From the NCBI GenBank assembly GCA_015061625.1, contig SUWG01000006.1, positions 1-64,000 on the forward strand: a stretch of DNA of 64,000 bases, written 5' to 3'. Below are positions 35,981-45,136 of the stretch, one piece after another. How positions within the stretch are numbered: the first letter of the stretch is position 1; each line of letters begins with the position of its first letter. Source of the DNA: Lentisphaerota bacterium (GTDB lineage: Bacteria; Verrucomicrobiota; Lentisphaeria; Victivallales; Victivallaceae). Position numbers and translations under genes: made by a program. Below the pieces are notes generated by a model. That model searched no databases and was not told where the DNA came from. It worked only from the letters and a program-made list of their open reading frames with translations.

Positions 35981-36014
35981 CGGCAGAGGTTGTTTGACAA
36001 CCTCTGCCGTTTGT
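35981..36014 (+). terminator. Terminator after the GH42-like gene
   Basis: Perfect 13-bp stem CGGCAGAGGTTGT (35981-35993) with ACAACCTCTGCCG (35997-36009) and a TTTGT tail. The loop and right arm also hold the -35 box of the next promoter. Confidence 0.75.
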
Positions 36015-36022
36015 GCTATTGT
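35994..36022 (+). promoter_or_regulatory. Promoter of the GH78-like operon
   Basis: TTGACA at 35994-35999, 17-bp spacer, TATTGT at 36017-36022. It is nested in the terminator hairpin of the upstream gene. Confidence 0.65.
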
Positions 36023-36057
36023 ATGTAAATTGAATATATTTTCTGATAATGTCCGGA

Positions 36058-36182
36058 ATCTTGTGAATTTCAAGCATGAGTTTGTAAACAAACTTTTTAA
36101 CGTATAAAATATGCAGTATAAGTTGTGATTTGTCAAATTGGACGCCGCAGGTTTGATTTTTTACAAAAAATGAGACAATAAC
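36058..36182 (+). repeat. Leader repeat L2
   Basis: ATCTTGTGAATTTCAAGCAT, GAGTTTGTAAAC, AGTTGTGATTTGTC, CGCCGCAGGTTTGATTTTTT and AATGAGACAATAAC follow in the same order as in the leader of the CBM9-like gene (26595-26876), but without the IR1 element between GATTTGTC and CGCCGCA. The 252-bp spacer before the GH78 gene has no open frame. Confidence 0.65.
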
Positions 36183-36208
36183 TATTTTCTCAATCCGAGG
36201 TAAACAAA

Positions 36209-38380
36209 ATGCTCAATACCCCTTTCATGGAAGCCAAATGGCTCTGGTTGCCCCAGGAACAACGTGATGAACGTGACCGACGGGTGCGCTTCCGCAAAGT
36301 TTTTGAACTTGACCGCATTCCGGAAAAATTTGAAGCGGTCATTTCTGCCGATGCCAAATATAATTTGTATGTCAACGGGCAATTCGTCCATCACGGCCCG
36401 GCCCGCAGCACCCATCCGGTATGGAGTTTTGACCGCATCGATCTGGCGGCTTGGCTGCAGCCGGGCAAAAATCTGATCGCCATTCTGGGTTATCAATTCG
36501 GGGTTTCCAACTATACCTATATGTATTCCGGTGCGTCTGGGGTGATCTTCAATGCTCCCGGCGTGCCAAGCAACGGAACATGGAAAATCTCTGAAGATCC
36601 CGGCTATATCCGGGCAGTCGCCAAAGGTTCAGCTCAATACGGTTTTCAGGAATTTTTCGACTGCCGCAAAAGTGACCGGCAGTGGTTGAGCCAAATCGAT
36701 TACGATGACAGCCAGTGGGAAAGCACCCCCGGCCGGGTCGCCGGAGTGATGCCGTGGCATGAATTTGAAGAACGGAATATCCCGTTGTTGACCAATAAGA
36801 TGCTGCCGCCGGCCCAAGTGGTCAGTGCCAGCGGCCATGAAGCCACATCCGACTGGCGGGAAGTCAGAAGTGCCATCATCTCCTATCACCGGGAAACTCC
36901 GGAATATCACGAGCCGCAGGAGGTGGAAAACCCCACCTGTCTGGTCTATGATTTCGGTCGTGAGGTGGTCGGTATGCTCCACTTCACCTTTGAAGCCGAT
37001 GATGCCGTGGATTTTCTGGTGTGCGAAAAACTTGACGGCCTTACCCCCCGTATCACCTGCCCCGGCGAACTGCATACCGCTTACGGCGGCAGACTCTATC
37101 CGGTGCCGGGCGAGGTCAATGAACATGAATTGACCCTGCCGTGGGGAATGCGTTATGTGGTGGTTTTCAACCGTTCCCACGGTCACTTCAAGTGTGAAGT
37201 AACTTTGCGTGAATGCCGTTATCCGCTGGATATCCAGGGTAAATTCACCTCATCCGATGAAAAGATACAGCGGATATGGGATATGTGCGAACTTACCCAG
37301 CAGTGCTGCATGGCCGACAGTTACATCGACTGCCCGACCCGTGAATATGCCCAGTGGTGGGGCGATGCACTGGTGCAGAGTCAGAATACATTCCGCTTAT
37401 CCGATGACCCGGCACTTTTGCGCCGGGGATTGGTCAGTATGTCCCGGCAGTTGACCCCGGAAGGCTTGACCTACGGAGTGACCCCCGGTTGCGCCCATAT
37501 GTGTATATTGCCAGATTATTCAGCGATGTATCTGGTAACTCTGCTCGCCGATTATGAACAGACCGCTTCACTGGCAATGTGGAAAAAATTGCGGAATACC
37601 GCTTCGGGCATCATCTCTTATTTTGAAAAATATATCACGCCGGAAAACACCATTGCTTTCGATGAGCGTTACTGGCTCTTTGTCGATTGGTGCAATACGC
37701 TCAACAAGGTGGAGCCTTACAACCTCATCGTCCTGTGGGGCATCCGCAGTGCGGCCAAACTGGCGGCATTATCCGGAGAGGAGGCCGACCGGGCGATCCT
37801 TGACCGGTGCAATGCGCTGGATGCCAAATTGAGCAAAGGCGTGAAAAAACTGCTGGATGATCCGTCACCGCATTCAGCGGCTCTGGCGATCCTGCTGGAT
37901 ATCCGGCCGGAAAACCATGACTTGTGGCTGAAAAACATCCTGCTGCCGCTGCTTGCCGGCAACCATGATCACCCGGTGCAGCCGGATGCCTACTTCATGT
38001 ATTATGTGTTTGAAGCCTTGAAAAAAGCCGGTTACGGCAAGGAGATCATCGACTGCATCAGCCGCTGGTGGCAGGAATTCATCGACGCCGGATGCAGTAC
38101 CGCCCCGGAACACTTTTTCAGTGAAAAAGTTCGTTATACCAGTATGTGTCATGCGTGGAGCGCGCATCCTTTAAAGTTCTTTTCGGAATTGCTTCTGGGA
38201 GTCCGGCAGAATGCTCCGGGCTGGGCGGAAATATCATTCCAGCCGCTCTGTATACCCGGAGCAAAATTTTCGGGTATCGTGCCTCTGCCGCAGGGCAATG
38301 CGGCAGTCGAAGTGGATTGGAGCGCAAATCCGCCGGTAAAAAAAATCACCCTGCCCGACGGGGTAAAATTGATTGGTTGA
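36209..38380 (+). CDS. GH78-type alpha-L-rhamnosidase-like protein
   Basis: A 723-aa protein without a signal peptide. An N-terminal beta-sandwich (KWLWLPQEQRDERDRRVRFR, ADAKYNLYVNGQFVHHGP) leads into an (alpha/alpha)6 barrel with the family block SYIDCPTREYAQWWGDALVQ (about 371-390) carrying acidic residues at the catalytic site, then ERYWLFVDWCNT and the final beta domain GWAEISFQPLCIPG. It releases terminal L-rhamnose or a related sugar, presumably inside the cell or periplasm from imported oligomers. GAGG lies 9 nt before ATG. It heads GH78-PfkB-PHP-YhcH. Confidence 0.85.
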   Translation: MLNTPFMEAKWLWLPQEQRDERDRRVRFRKVFELDRIPEKFEAVISADAKYNLYVNGQFVHHGPARSTHPVWSFDRIDLAAWLQPGKNLIAILGYQFGVSNYTYMYSGASGVIFNAPGVPSNGTWKISEDPGYIRAVAKGSAQYGFQEFFDCRKSDRQWLSQIDYDDSQWESTPGRVAGVMPWHEFEERNIPLLTNKMLPPAQVVSASGHEATSDWREVRSAIISYHRETPEYHEPQEVENPTCLVYDFGREVVGMLHFTFEADDAVDFLVCEKLDGLTPRITCPGELHTAYGGRLYPVPGEVNEHELTLPWGMRYVVVFNRSHGHFKCEVTLRECRYPLDIQGKFTSSDEKIQRIWDMCELTQQCCMADSYIDCPTREYAQWWGDALVQSQNTFRLSDDPALLRRGLVSMSRQLTPEGLTYGVTPGCAHMCILPDYSAMYLVTLLADYEQTASLAMWKKLRNTASGIISYFEKYITPENTIAFDERYWLFVDWCNTLNKVEPYNLIVLWGIRSAAKLAALSGEEADRAILDRCNALDAKLSKGVKKLLDDPSPHSAALAILLDIRPENHDLWLKNILLPLLAGNHDHPVQPDAYFMYYVFEALKKAGYGKEIIDCISRWWQEFIDAGCSTAPEHFFSEKVRYTSMCHAWSAHPLKFFSELLLGVRQNAPGWAEISFQPLCIPGAKFSGIVPLPQGNAAVEVDWSANPPVKKITLPDGVKLIG

Positions 38381-38384
38381 AATT

Positions 38385-39374
38385 ATGGATAAAAAAATCA
38401 TCGAAAATCTGCTCGCCGCAATGCCTCAAGGAAAAATCGGCGTGATCGGCGACTTCTGCACCGATGTTTACTGGGATATCCAACCGGAAAAGGGGGAAGT
38501 TTCTCTGGAAACCGGTCTGACCACCATCCCGGTAACTGCCGCCCGTTATTCGCCGGGCGGAGCCGGAAATATCGTGGCCAATTTGCGGGGCTTGCAAGTA
38601 ACTAAAATCCCCTGTGCCGGAGCGTTGGGCAGTGACCCATTCGGTTTGTGGATGAGGGATGTTTTGATCGGCAATACGCCGGAATATTCTGCGGCACTGT
38701 TGATGATCGACCGCCCGGATTACCATACTCCGGTATATTGCAAGCCGTTGCTCAACAGCGTGGAACAACCCCGGATCGATCTGGGCGACACGCCGCTTAC
38801 TGATGCCGAAGCGGATTGCGTGCTGGATGAACTGGAAAAAATCCTGCCGCAGTTGAAAGTTCTGATCGTCAATGGTCAGTTGACGTGCGGCATCCACCAC
38901 GGAGAGCAATTCCGGGAACGCTTCGCCGGGATCGTCAAAAAGTTTGCCCCGCAAATCAAATTTGTTTTCGACGGCAGGGATTTTCTGGATTCCTATCCGA
39001 AAGCCACGTTGAAGATCAACGCTTCAGCGGCATCGGTTCTGGCATTCGGGAAAAGCGGCTTTGCACCGGAAAAGTCCGGTCGGGCCATTCTGGAGCGCAC
39101 GGGGGATGAATTGGTCATCACCGACGGCGAAAACGGCTGTTACGTCTTTGAATCCGGCGGCACGACCTATATCCCGGCGATCCGTTATGACGGCCCGGTG
39201 GATACCGTGGGTGCGGGCGACAGTTTCACCGCCGGATTCGCTTACGGTCTGGCGGCGGGAGCATCGATGGTGGATGCCGCGGCATTCGGCACTTGCTGCA
39301 GTGCAGTGACGATCCGCAAATTGAATCAAACCGGCACGCCGTCTGCCGCAGAAATCATGGAAATATTATTATGA
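38385..39374 (+). CDS. PfkB-family sugar kinase
   Basis: A 329-aa ribokinase-superfamily kinase. The GGAGNIVANL loop at 58-67 binds sugar; the C-terminal signature DTVGAGDSFTAGF carries the catalytic Asp279. It resembles the heptose/RfaE-like branch (GDFCTDVYWDI near the start). ATG 38385 lies 4 nt after the GH78 stop; the PHP gene overlaps its stop (ATGA). It presumably phosphorylates the sugar released by GH78. Confidence 0.88.
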   Translation: MDKKIIENLLAAMPQGKIGVIGDFCTDVYWDIQPEKGEVSLETGLTTIPVTAARYSPGGAGNIVANLRGLQVTKIPCAGALGSDPFGLWMRDVLIGNTPEYSAALLMIDRPDYHTPVYCKPLLNSVEQPRIDLGDTPLTDAEADCVLDELEKILPQLKVLIVNGQLTCGIHHGEQFRERFAGIVKKFAPQIKFVFDGRDFLDSYPKATLKINASAASVLAFGKSGFAPEKSGRAILERTGDELVITDGENGCYVFESGGTTYIPAIRYDGPVDTVGAGDSFTAGFAYGLAAGASMVDAAAFGTCCSAVTIRKLNQTGTPSAAEIMEILL

Positions 39375-40180
39375 AAAATCAGACCGGAAAAATAAAATTC
39401 ACCTATCCGGAAGTCATTCGGGGGTATTCCTGTCACAATCACTCCGTCTGGAGCGACGGGAGCGGTTCACTGGAAGATATATGCCGTAAAGGTAAAGATA
39501 TGGGCTTGAAAGTGCTGGGCATTTCCGACCACTGGGTAAAACCGCCTTTTCCGGGAACGGATGCTGATACATGGAGCATGGATTTGAGCCGCACCGCCGA
39601 CTATGTGAAAATTTTACAAGGATTGCAAGATGAGTTGAATGATGAAAATTTCCAACTGCTCATCGGGCTGGAAGTCGATGTATTCCCGGAAAATATCGAT
39701 GACGTCATCGCCGAATTGCAGGAGTTTGAACTGGATTACCTGATCGGTTCGGTGCATTACAGCGGCACATTTGCGGTAGACAACTGCATTGAACCGTGGA
39801 AAAATTTGAGTGCCAAAGAGATGGATGATATCTGCAACATCTATTTCGATAAATTGGAAGTGGCGGCCTCCCGCCGGGAATTCGCCTTTATCGGACACCT
39901 CGATCTGCCGAAAAAATTTGGTATGATCGACAATAAAAAGTATTTCAAACGGGCGGAAAAAGTGCTGGATATCCTGAAAGAAAGCGGCGGGGCGATCGAA
40001 TTGAATACCGCCGGATTTTACAAAGAATGTGCCGAACAATATCCGGCATTGGAAATTTTACAGCAGGCATATATGCGGCAGATACCGGTGATCGTCAATG
40101 CCGATGCCCACTGCCCGGAACATTTGATGCGCGGTTTTGATGAAGCATACAGAATTTTACAACAGGCAGGTTACCGTTAA
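39371..40180 (+). CDS. PHP-domain phosphoesterase (histidinol-phosphatase-like)
   Basis: A 269-aa PHP-fold metal-dependent phosphoesterase. Motif I CHNHSVWSDG (His22, His24, Asp29), ISDHW, GLEVDVFPEN, SVHYSG, GHLDLPKKF and the final VNADAHCPEHL are all present, so the trinuclear site is complete. Sequence is closest to the HisK class, but the location in a sugar operon suggests a sugar-phosphate substrate. The start is set by the ATGA overlap with the PfkB gene. Confidence 0.88.
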   Translation: MKNQTGKIKFTYPEVIRGYSCHNHSVWSDGSGSLEDICRKGKDMGLKVLGISDHWVKPPFPGTDADTWSMDLSRTADYVKILQGLQDELNDENFQLLIGLEVDVFPENIDDVIAELQEFELDYLIGSVHYSGTFAVDNCIEPWKNLSAKEMDDICNIYFDKLEVAASRREFAFIGHLDLPKKFGMIDNKKYFKRAEKVLDILKESGGAIELNTAGFYKECAEQYPALEILQQAYMRQIPVIVNADAHCPEHLMRGFDEAYRILQQAGYR

Positions 40181-40204
40181 AACAACCTTATCAGGAGATA
40201 AAAA

Positions 40205-40666
40205 ATGATTTTTGACCATGTTGACAATTTGAAAAACTATTCCGCTCTGGCTCCGGAAGCGATCGAACTGCTGATCCCGGCTCTGGCAGAATTATCCGCC
40301 GATACACCCAATGGCAAAACGATTCTGATCGAAGATAAATTATTCATCCTCATCCAGCGTTATGATACGCACCCCCTCGCTGAAGGAAAATTTGAAACCC
40401 ATTCCAACTTCGCCGATTTGCAGATGCTCTTATCCGGCAATGAAGAAATTTACTACACCGGCGACGAAAATCTGGAGTGCGTTTCCCCTTACGATGAAAA
40501 AAATGATTATGCCCTCTATGCCCAAAACGGCGCATCCACGCCGCTGGCTCTGAAACCGGGCAATTTTGCGATCTTTCTGCCGGAAGAAAAACATCTGCCC
40601 GGCCGGGGCGATACTTCGCCGGTGGTCAAGGCAGTCATCAAGATACACCGCTCTCTGTTTTGTTAA
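40205..40666 (+). CDS. YhcH/YjgK/YiaL family protein
   Basis: A 153-aa cupin-like DUF386 protein with the family block EGKFETHSNFADLQMLLSGN and the metal-site region FLPEEKHLPG. Members lie in sialic acid and other sugar operons and are thought to be anomerases or isomerases. AGGAG lies 7 nt before ATG. It is last in the GH78 operon, before a strong terminator. Confidence 0.9.
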   Translation: MIFDHVDNLKNYSALAPEAIELLIPALAELSADTPNGKTILIEDKLFILIQRYDTHPLAEGKFETHSNFADLQMLLSGNEEIYYTGDENLECVSPYDEKNDYALYAQNGASTPLALKPGNFAIFLPEEKHLPGRGDTSPVVKAVIKIHRSLFC

Positions 40667-40695
40667 AATAAAGTTGCGGACAACTGATAAAACGA

Positions 40696-40735
40696 CCGGA
40701 ACTGGGGTAAAATCGGTATTTTACCCCAGTTCCGG
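40696..40735. terminator. Bidirectional terminator
   Basis: Perfect 18-bp stem (40696-40713 with 40718-40735), 4-nt loop, A/T-rich arms. It lies between the plus-strand GH78 operon and the convergent minus-strand epimerase. Confidence 0.85.
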
Positions 40736-40753
40736 ATAATATTATTGATAAAA

Positions 40754-41554
40754 TCAATTTTCCCAGGAACGCATTTCTGCGCAAACCTGTTTGAAAATAT
40801 CCAGCGCACTGCGTTTGCCGGTGTAATCTTTCGTTTCAGGATTGACGAAAAGTTCGCGCTCTTTTGCGTTGGTCATCTGCCAGAAACTTCTGATATCCAT
40901 ATCGCCCTCACCGATAGTGGCATCGGTGTAATATTTGCCGCACCGTTTGAGATCAGCTCCGGGCGTGGCAGTGTCGGAAACATACCAGTCTTTGACGTGG
41001 AAATGCACCACATAATCCCGCAATTTGGCAAAGGCGGTCAAAGGATCATCGGCAGTAGCGACATTGCCCTGATCGAAAGTCACCCGCAGATCCGGCACCT
41101 GCCGGAGGATTTCCAGACATTCATCCGCAGTGGTAATGGGACTGTTGACAAATCCGGTGCTTTCCAGAGTCAACTGCACTCCGGCCTTTTTCGCCAGTTC
41201 ACAGGCGGCGGCGAAATATTCCGTATAGCGTTTGCGGTCATCGGCAAGCGAAATCTGTTCCTTGCGGGCAAAGGGCGGCAGCATCAACACTTTGGCCCCC
41301 ATCACACAAGCATCATCCAATGAGGATTTGAATGAATCCATATAGTTGGCACAGCCATTGATGAATTCCCATTTGATCATGGTGTGAGCGGCGATCGGCA
41401 AACCGGCATCATCGCAAACTTTTTTCAATTCGCACGCCTTTTTACCATGCAGACCGATCCAGTCGATCGCTTCCATTTTACAGGCAACCGCAGTGGAAAC
41501 GATCTGCTCGACCGGAGCATCATCCATCATCAGTGACATCATACAGATTTTCAT
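40754..41554 (-). CDS. Sugar phosphate isomerase/epimerase (xylose isomerase-like TIM barrel)
   Basis: A 266-aa TIM-barrel protein of the AP-endonuclease 2 superfamily: MEAIDWIGLH, KVLMLPPFARK, LTLESTGF (Glu metal ligand), RVTFDQGN (Asp ligand), VHFHVKDWY (His ligand) and GEGDMDIRSFW. It isomerises or epimerises a sugar, identity unknown. GGAGG lies 7 nt before ATG 41554; a longer upstream frame is not supported. It has its own promoter. Confidence 0.85.
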   Translation of the reverse strand: MKICMMSLMMDDAPVEQIVSTAVACKMEAIDWIGLHGKKACELKKVCDDAGLPIAAHTMIKWEFINGCANYMDSFKSSLDDACVMGAKVLMLPPFARKEQISLADDRKRYTEYFAAACELAKKAGVQLTLESTGFVNSPITTADECLEILRQVPDLRVTFDQGNVATADDPLTAFAKLRDYVVHFHVKDWYVSDTATPGADLKRCGKYYTDATIGEGDMDIRSFWQMTNAKERELFVNPETKDYTGKRSALDIFKQVCAEMRSWEN

Positions 41555-41590
41555 AACAACCTCCTGCATAAACTTTTTTGTCATGCAGAA

Positions 41591-41619
41591 AATATACCAT
41601 GAAAAGCACTTTTTCACAA
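41591..41619 (-). promoter_or_regulatory. Promoter of the epimerase gene
   Basis: On the minus strand TTGTGA (41619-41614), 17-bp spacer, TATATT (41596-41591). Confidence 0.6.
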
Positions 41620-41673
41620 TGGATTATTACGCTCTTTAGTGGACTATCTTGCAAAAATTGAGAATTTATCCAC

Positions 41674-42675
41674 TTATCCCCCGTAATACTCATCGATCAT
41701 CTGCGGGTCTTTGCCGATGATTTCCAGATATCGCGCCAGCAATCTCCGGGCCGAACCCCATTCGGTATTGGGCGAAAGGCAACTGAAATATTCATAGGTG
41801 ATGATCTTTTTCACCAACGGCGATGCTTCAGCCAGTTTCATATACAACGTGCGGTAATCAGCCTGCCGGAAAACACCGGATGGTTCGCCGTGACCGGGGA
41901 AAGGCCGCTGAAATGTTTCCACATTGCTCCATAATTCAATGCCGCACCGGTCAAAAAGTCTGCCGACTTCAGTATACCATTCTTTCAAGCCGTTTTCCTG
42001 AATTTCACCATAAAAACACGCCGGAGCGGCAATACCATCCTGCGGAGCGCAGTAATCAAGTAAACCGGCGACCCGCTCATAAAAATATCTGCCGTAGATA
42101 TCAATCCACTGTTCAATAGTATAGTAACTGGACATATCTCCGCGCAAGTTGGAAAATCCCGGTGACATAAAGGTCTTTTTTTCCGGGAAATTTGCCCGCA
42201 TATATTCCAGCACTTCAGCGCAAATATCCAGAAAATTGAAGTGCCAGGGCAACGCTTCAAGAGTTACATACAACCCTTTGAAACATTTGAAATTACCATA
42301 TTTTGCCACCGTACGGTCATAATAACGTTTATTGTCATCGACCTCTTTTTTCCAGTCGCCCAGATGCAAATTGGTGATATTCTGCGGGCCGCCGAGATAG
42401 ATATCAATGCCGTTTTCCTCGGCCAGCCGGAAGGTCATATCCAATATGGATGCATCTTCCTGCCATGTGGTTGACCGGGGATCTTCAGCGGAAAGCCGCA
42501 CACCGTTTTGTTCGATCTCGGTGCGGATGATGAAAAGCGTATCCATGCCGACAGCCTTGATGAAACGGAAATCCTTTTCCCACTCCCGCAAGCCGTTGTT
42601 ATTGATACCGGTATCGGAAATAAGCATATTCATAAATGTACCGGTAATCGGCTTGATATTACTGTTTTTAAGCAT
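41674..42675 (-). CDS. DUF4434 TIM-barrel protein (putative glycoside hydrolase)
   Basis: A 333-aa protein without signal peptide. The start KPITGTFMNMLISDTGINNN and WEKDFRFIKAVGMDTLFIIR are the DUF4434 signature; acidic residues suitable for catalysis lie at YVTLEALPWHFN (Glu) and ELWSNVETFQ (Glu). DUF4434 proteins are GH-like TIM barrels of unproven substrate. It starts 9 nt after the metallophosphoesterase stop and is the last tightly linked gene of the 48.9-41.7 kb operon; the epimerase 119 nt on has its own promoter. Confidence 0.82.
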   Translation of the reverse strand: MLKNSNIKPITGTFMNMLISDTGINNNGLREWEKDFRFIKAVGMDTLFIIRTEIEQNGVRLSAEDPRSTTWQEDASILDMTFRLAEENGIDIYLGGPQNITNLHLGDWKKEVDDNKRYYDRTVAKYGNFKCFKGLYVTLEALPWHFNFLDICAEVLEYMRANFPEKKTFMSPGFSNLRGDMSSYYTIEQWIDIYGRYFYERVAGLLDYCAPQDGIAAPACFYGEIQENGLKEWYTEVGRLFDRCGIELWSNVETFQRPFPGHGEPSGVFRQADYRTLYMKLAEASPLVKKIITYEYFSCLSPNTEWGSARRLLARYLEIIGKDPQMIDEYYGG

Positions 42676-42684
42676 AATTGAACC

Positions 42685-44367
42685 TCAATAGTAATGTTTT
42701 TGAAAAAATTCTGAACTTGATATTTCTGTGACACTGCCATCCGGCAAAATCTCTATGCGGTCATATTCTCTGCCGGTACGGTCAAAACTTACAACTTCAA
42801 GCATTTCCCTTTCCATTTGCACTCTGATCCCGGATTGCTCCAATCCATCCGGCAGATTTTCCCGCGGTCCGGAAACAGTTATCACCGGAAAATAATATTT
42901 TTCCCCGTTGGCCGGATGCCCGTGCAACGCTTCCGGCAGTGCAGTACGGCAGCAATTTTCCCCCGGAAATGAACGGAAAGGATAATGGACATGACCGCCG
43001 ATAAACAGATGTATTTTACACACCGGATCTTTTCCGGCAAAAAACGGATCGATCAGCTTCCGCACATGGCCGGGCAAATACTCCAGCGGATCGCCCAAAG
43101 GAATACCGTGGCAGAAAACTACCCGGTATTTCGCAGTACGGCACATCGGGTGTTCTATGGCAGTGGCCAGCCATTTGGCTTCGGCTTCAAGGAATGGTTC
43201 AATATCGTGCAGCATCCATACTGACGGAGCCGGACGGCGCGGTGAATCATCTCCGCAATCCAATATAAAAAAACACACTTCCCCGATACGGAAAATACCG
43301 TAAGAATCCTCTCCCGGTTCGGGCATGGAAAAATATTCAAAATAACGGTCGCTGTCATGTCCGTAATATTCATGATTGCCGCGCACCATGACCAGCGGTA
43401 AAGTGCCGCCGGAAACCTCCCGGAATAATTCAGTAAAATCTCCGATCACATTGCGGTCGAAATCCCCGACCCAGCACAAGTCCCCCAGAAAAGCAAAAAA
43501 TCCGGCATCCGGAGTTTGAGCAATGCTCTGTTTCAACATATCCTTACGCAATGCCGGCAACTGCAGATCACCGGTGGCAGTAAAACAGCATTTTCTGCCG
43601 GGAATAACCAAAAAACGGCTCTCTTGCGGCAATTCAGCATAGTTTTGCGCCGTATCGATGAGTTTTGCCCGGTATTCATACTGGCAGTCACACTCCAAAT
43701 TTTTCAACCGGATCAGATGCACCGGGGCATTGCGCCGGATTTTACCGCCGAGATTATCGTAAACAGTATGCCATTGCCTTTCACCGCCCTTACGGTATTC
43801 CACTGCCGCCGGTACAGGAAACGTTGTGGCAAAAGCAATCGTAATTTCTCCACTGTATGAATCAGGATAAAGCAGATAAGGGCCGTATTTCAGTTGGGGA
43901 GCAGCATATTTTTCCAAATTGAATGCGATCTGCGCTCCGGCTCCGCCAAAAAAAACTTCCGCCCGTAATGAATTTTTGCCGGACAACAAATCTACCAGTA
44001 TCTTATGATTCGATGCAGAAACCGGATATTCTGCATTACCATACTCCAGCGAGTTGAAAATTTCCCGGTCGTTAAGAAAAAGACGCATTTTCCAGTCATT
44101 GCCGCAACCGAGTACAGCCTTTCCGCCATCGGTGACGGTGAAATCTGCAGTCAGAATATGCCGCACTTCCGGAGAACGCAATCCGGCACCGGTAAAATCA
44201 TGCAGATCACAACAACCGTATTCATCAAAAAACACCGGTTCACCAATGACTTCTGAACCGTCAGATAAAAACAGTTTCTCCCCGTCAGGAATCGCTCCGG
44301 CAGGGATGTCTGCCGCCGAAAAAAGTCGGCAATTCCACGAGGAAACTGCCGGGAAAAAGTCACTCAT
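42685..44367 (-). CDS. Purple-acid-phosphatase-like metallophosphoesterase
   Basis: A 560-aa protein. About 1-155 is a beta-sandwich; 157-255 is an FN3-like domain as in purple acid phosphatases (KYGPYLLYPDSYSGEITIAF); the rest is a calcineurin-like phosphoesterase with TATGDLQL (Asp267), FLGDLCWVGD (GDxx, 295), VRGNHEYYG (GNHE, 330), FCHGIP and IGGHVHYPF (GHxH). Motif I reads DLQ, compatible with the PAP type. No clear signal peptide. It lies 11 nt after the LamG gene. It may desulfate/dephosphorylate glycan fragments; substrate unknown. Confidence 0.85.
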   Translation of the reverse strand: MSDFFPAVSSWNCRLFSAADIPAGAIPDGEKLFLSDGSEVIGEPVFFDEYGCCDLHDFTGAGLRSPEVRHILTADFTVTDGGKAVLGCGNDWKMRLFLNDREIFNSLEYGNAEYPVSASNHKILVDLLSGKNSLRAEVFFGGAGAQIAFNLEKYAAPQLKYGPYLLYPDSYSGEITIAFATTFPVPAAVEYRKGGERQWHTVYDNLGGKIRRNAPVHLIRLKNLECDCQYEYRAKLIDTAQNYAELPQESRFLVIPGRKCCFTATGDLQLPALRKDMLKQSIAQTPDAGFFAFLGDLCWVGDFDRNVIGDFTELFREVSGGTLPLVMVRGNHEYYGHDSDRYFEYFSMPEPGEDSYGIFRIGEVCFFILDCGDDSPRRPAPSVWMLHDIEPFLEAEAKWLATAIEHPMCRTAKYRVVFCHGIPLGDPLEYLPGHVRKLIDPFFAGKDPVCKIHLFIGGHVHYPFRSFPGENCCRTALPEALHGHPANGEKYYFPVITVSGPRENLPDGLEQSGIRVQMEREMLEVVSFDRTGREYDRIEILPDGSVTEISSSEFFQKHYY

Positions 44368-44378
44368 AACATCCTCTT

Positions 44379-45092
44379 TTATTCACCGCTTTGCAATGCA
44401 GTGATCTCATTTTCATTCAGTGCCCGACCGTAAATTCTGACCTGCGAAATAATTCCGTCAAAACCGTAACCGGCACCGTCACCGGTAGAACCGATCAGTA
44501 AATAACGATGGATCACCGGATTTTCCACCATCATATCCTGCGAAGCAACCAATCGGCCGTTAAGATAAATTTTAGCCGTTTTGCCATCGTAGGTCACCGC
44601 CAGGCGATACCATGAATCCGGTTGAATACTTACATCTGAAGTTCTGCTCTGCAGATCGACGTGTTTGCCATCGATCGCACCCATGCGCACCCATACCATA
44701 TTCCAGTTGCAGAAAATAAATACGCCTTTGCCCCGTGCCATCGCATCGGCAAAACGGAAAAGCGGATAAATGCGCCGCTTGGCAAAATCTTTACCGGTTT
44801 TGATGGTCGCAGTGAAAGAAAAGCCTTTGGTCAGATCAAATCCGGCCGGCATCCGCACATTGACACTGCCTCTGACGGTATTGCCATCAGCGTTTTTGAA
44901 TTCCAACACTTTACCGTCAGCCCCATCCGCCCAGTGGAGAAACTGCGGATTTTTGATCTCCAGTTGATTTCCGGCAGCATCACGAACCGCGGCAACATCC
45001 CCCTCATTCAGCGGCAAATCGATTACCGCATCATTGGCACAGAGAAGCATTGTGATACCAAGAACCGGACAAATCAAAATTTTTTTCATCAT
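44379..45092 (-). CDS. Secreted LamG-domain protein
   Basis: A 237-aa exported protein: signal peptide (KILICPVLGITMLLCANDA) followed by one concanavalin A-like LamG jelly roll with the usual landmarks FSFTATIKTGKDF, WYRLAVTYDGKTAKIYLNGR and GFDGIISQVRIYGRALNENE. Such domains bind glycans or pad larger enzymes. AAAGGA lies 9 nt before ATG. It is 44 nt downstream of the CBM9/CBM32 hydrolase. Confidence 0.85.
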   Translation of the reverse strand: MMKKILICPVLGITMLLCANDAVIDLPLNEGDVAAVRDAAGNQLEIKNPQFLHWADGADGKVLEFKNADGNTVRGSVNVRMPAGFDLTKGFSFTATIKTGKDFAKRRIYPLFRFADAMARGKGVFIFCNWNMVWVRMGAIDGKHVDLQSRTSDVSIQPDSWYRLAVTYDGKTAKIYLNGRLVASQDMMVENPVIHRYLLIGSTGDGAGYGFDGIISQVRIYGRALNENEITALQSGE

Positions 45093-45136
45093 AAAACATC
45101 CTTTCCAGTGTTTAAGTTATACATATTTATCTGTTT

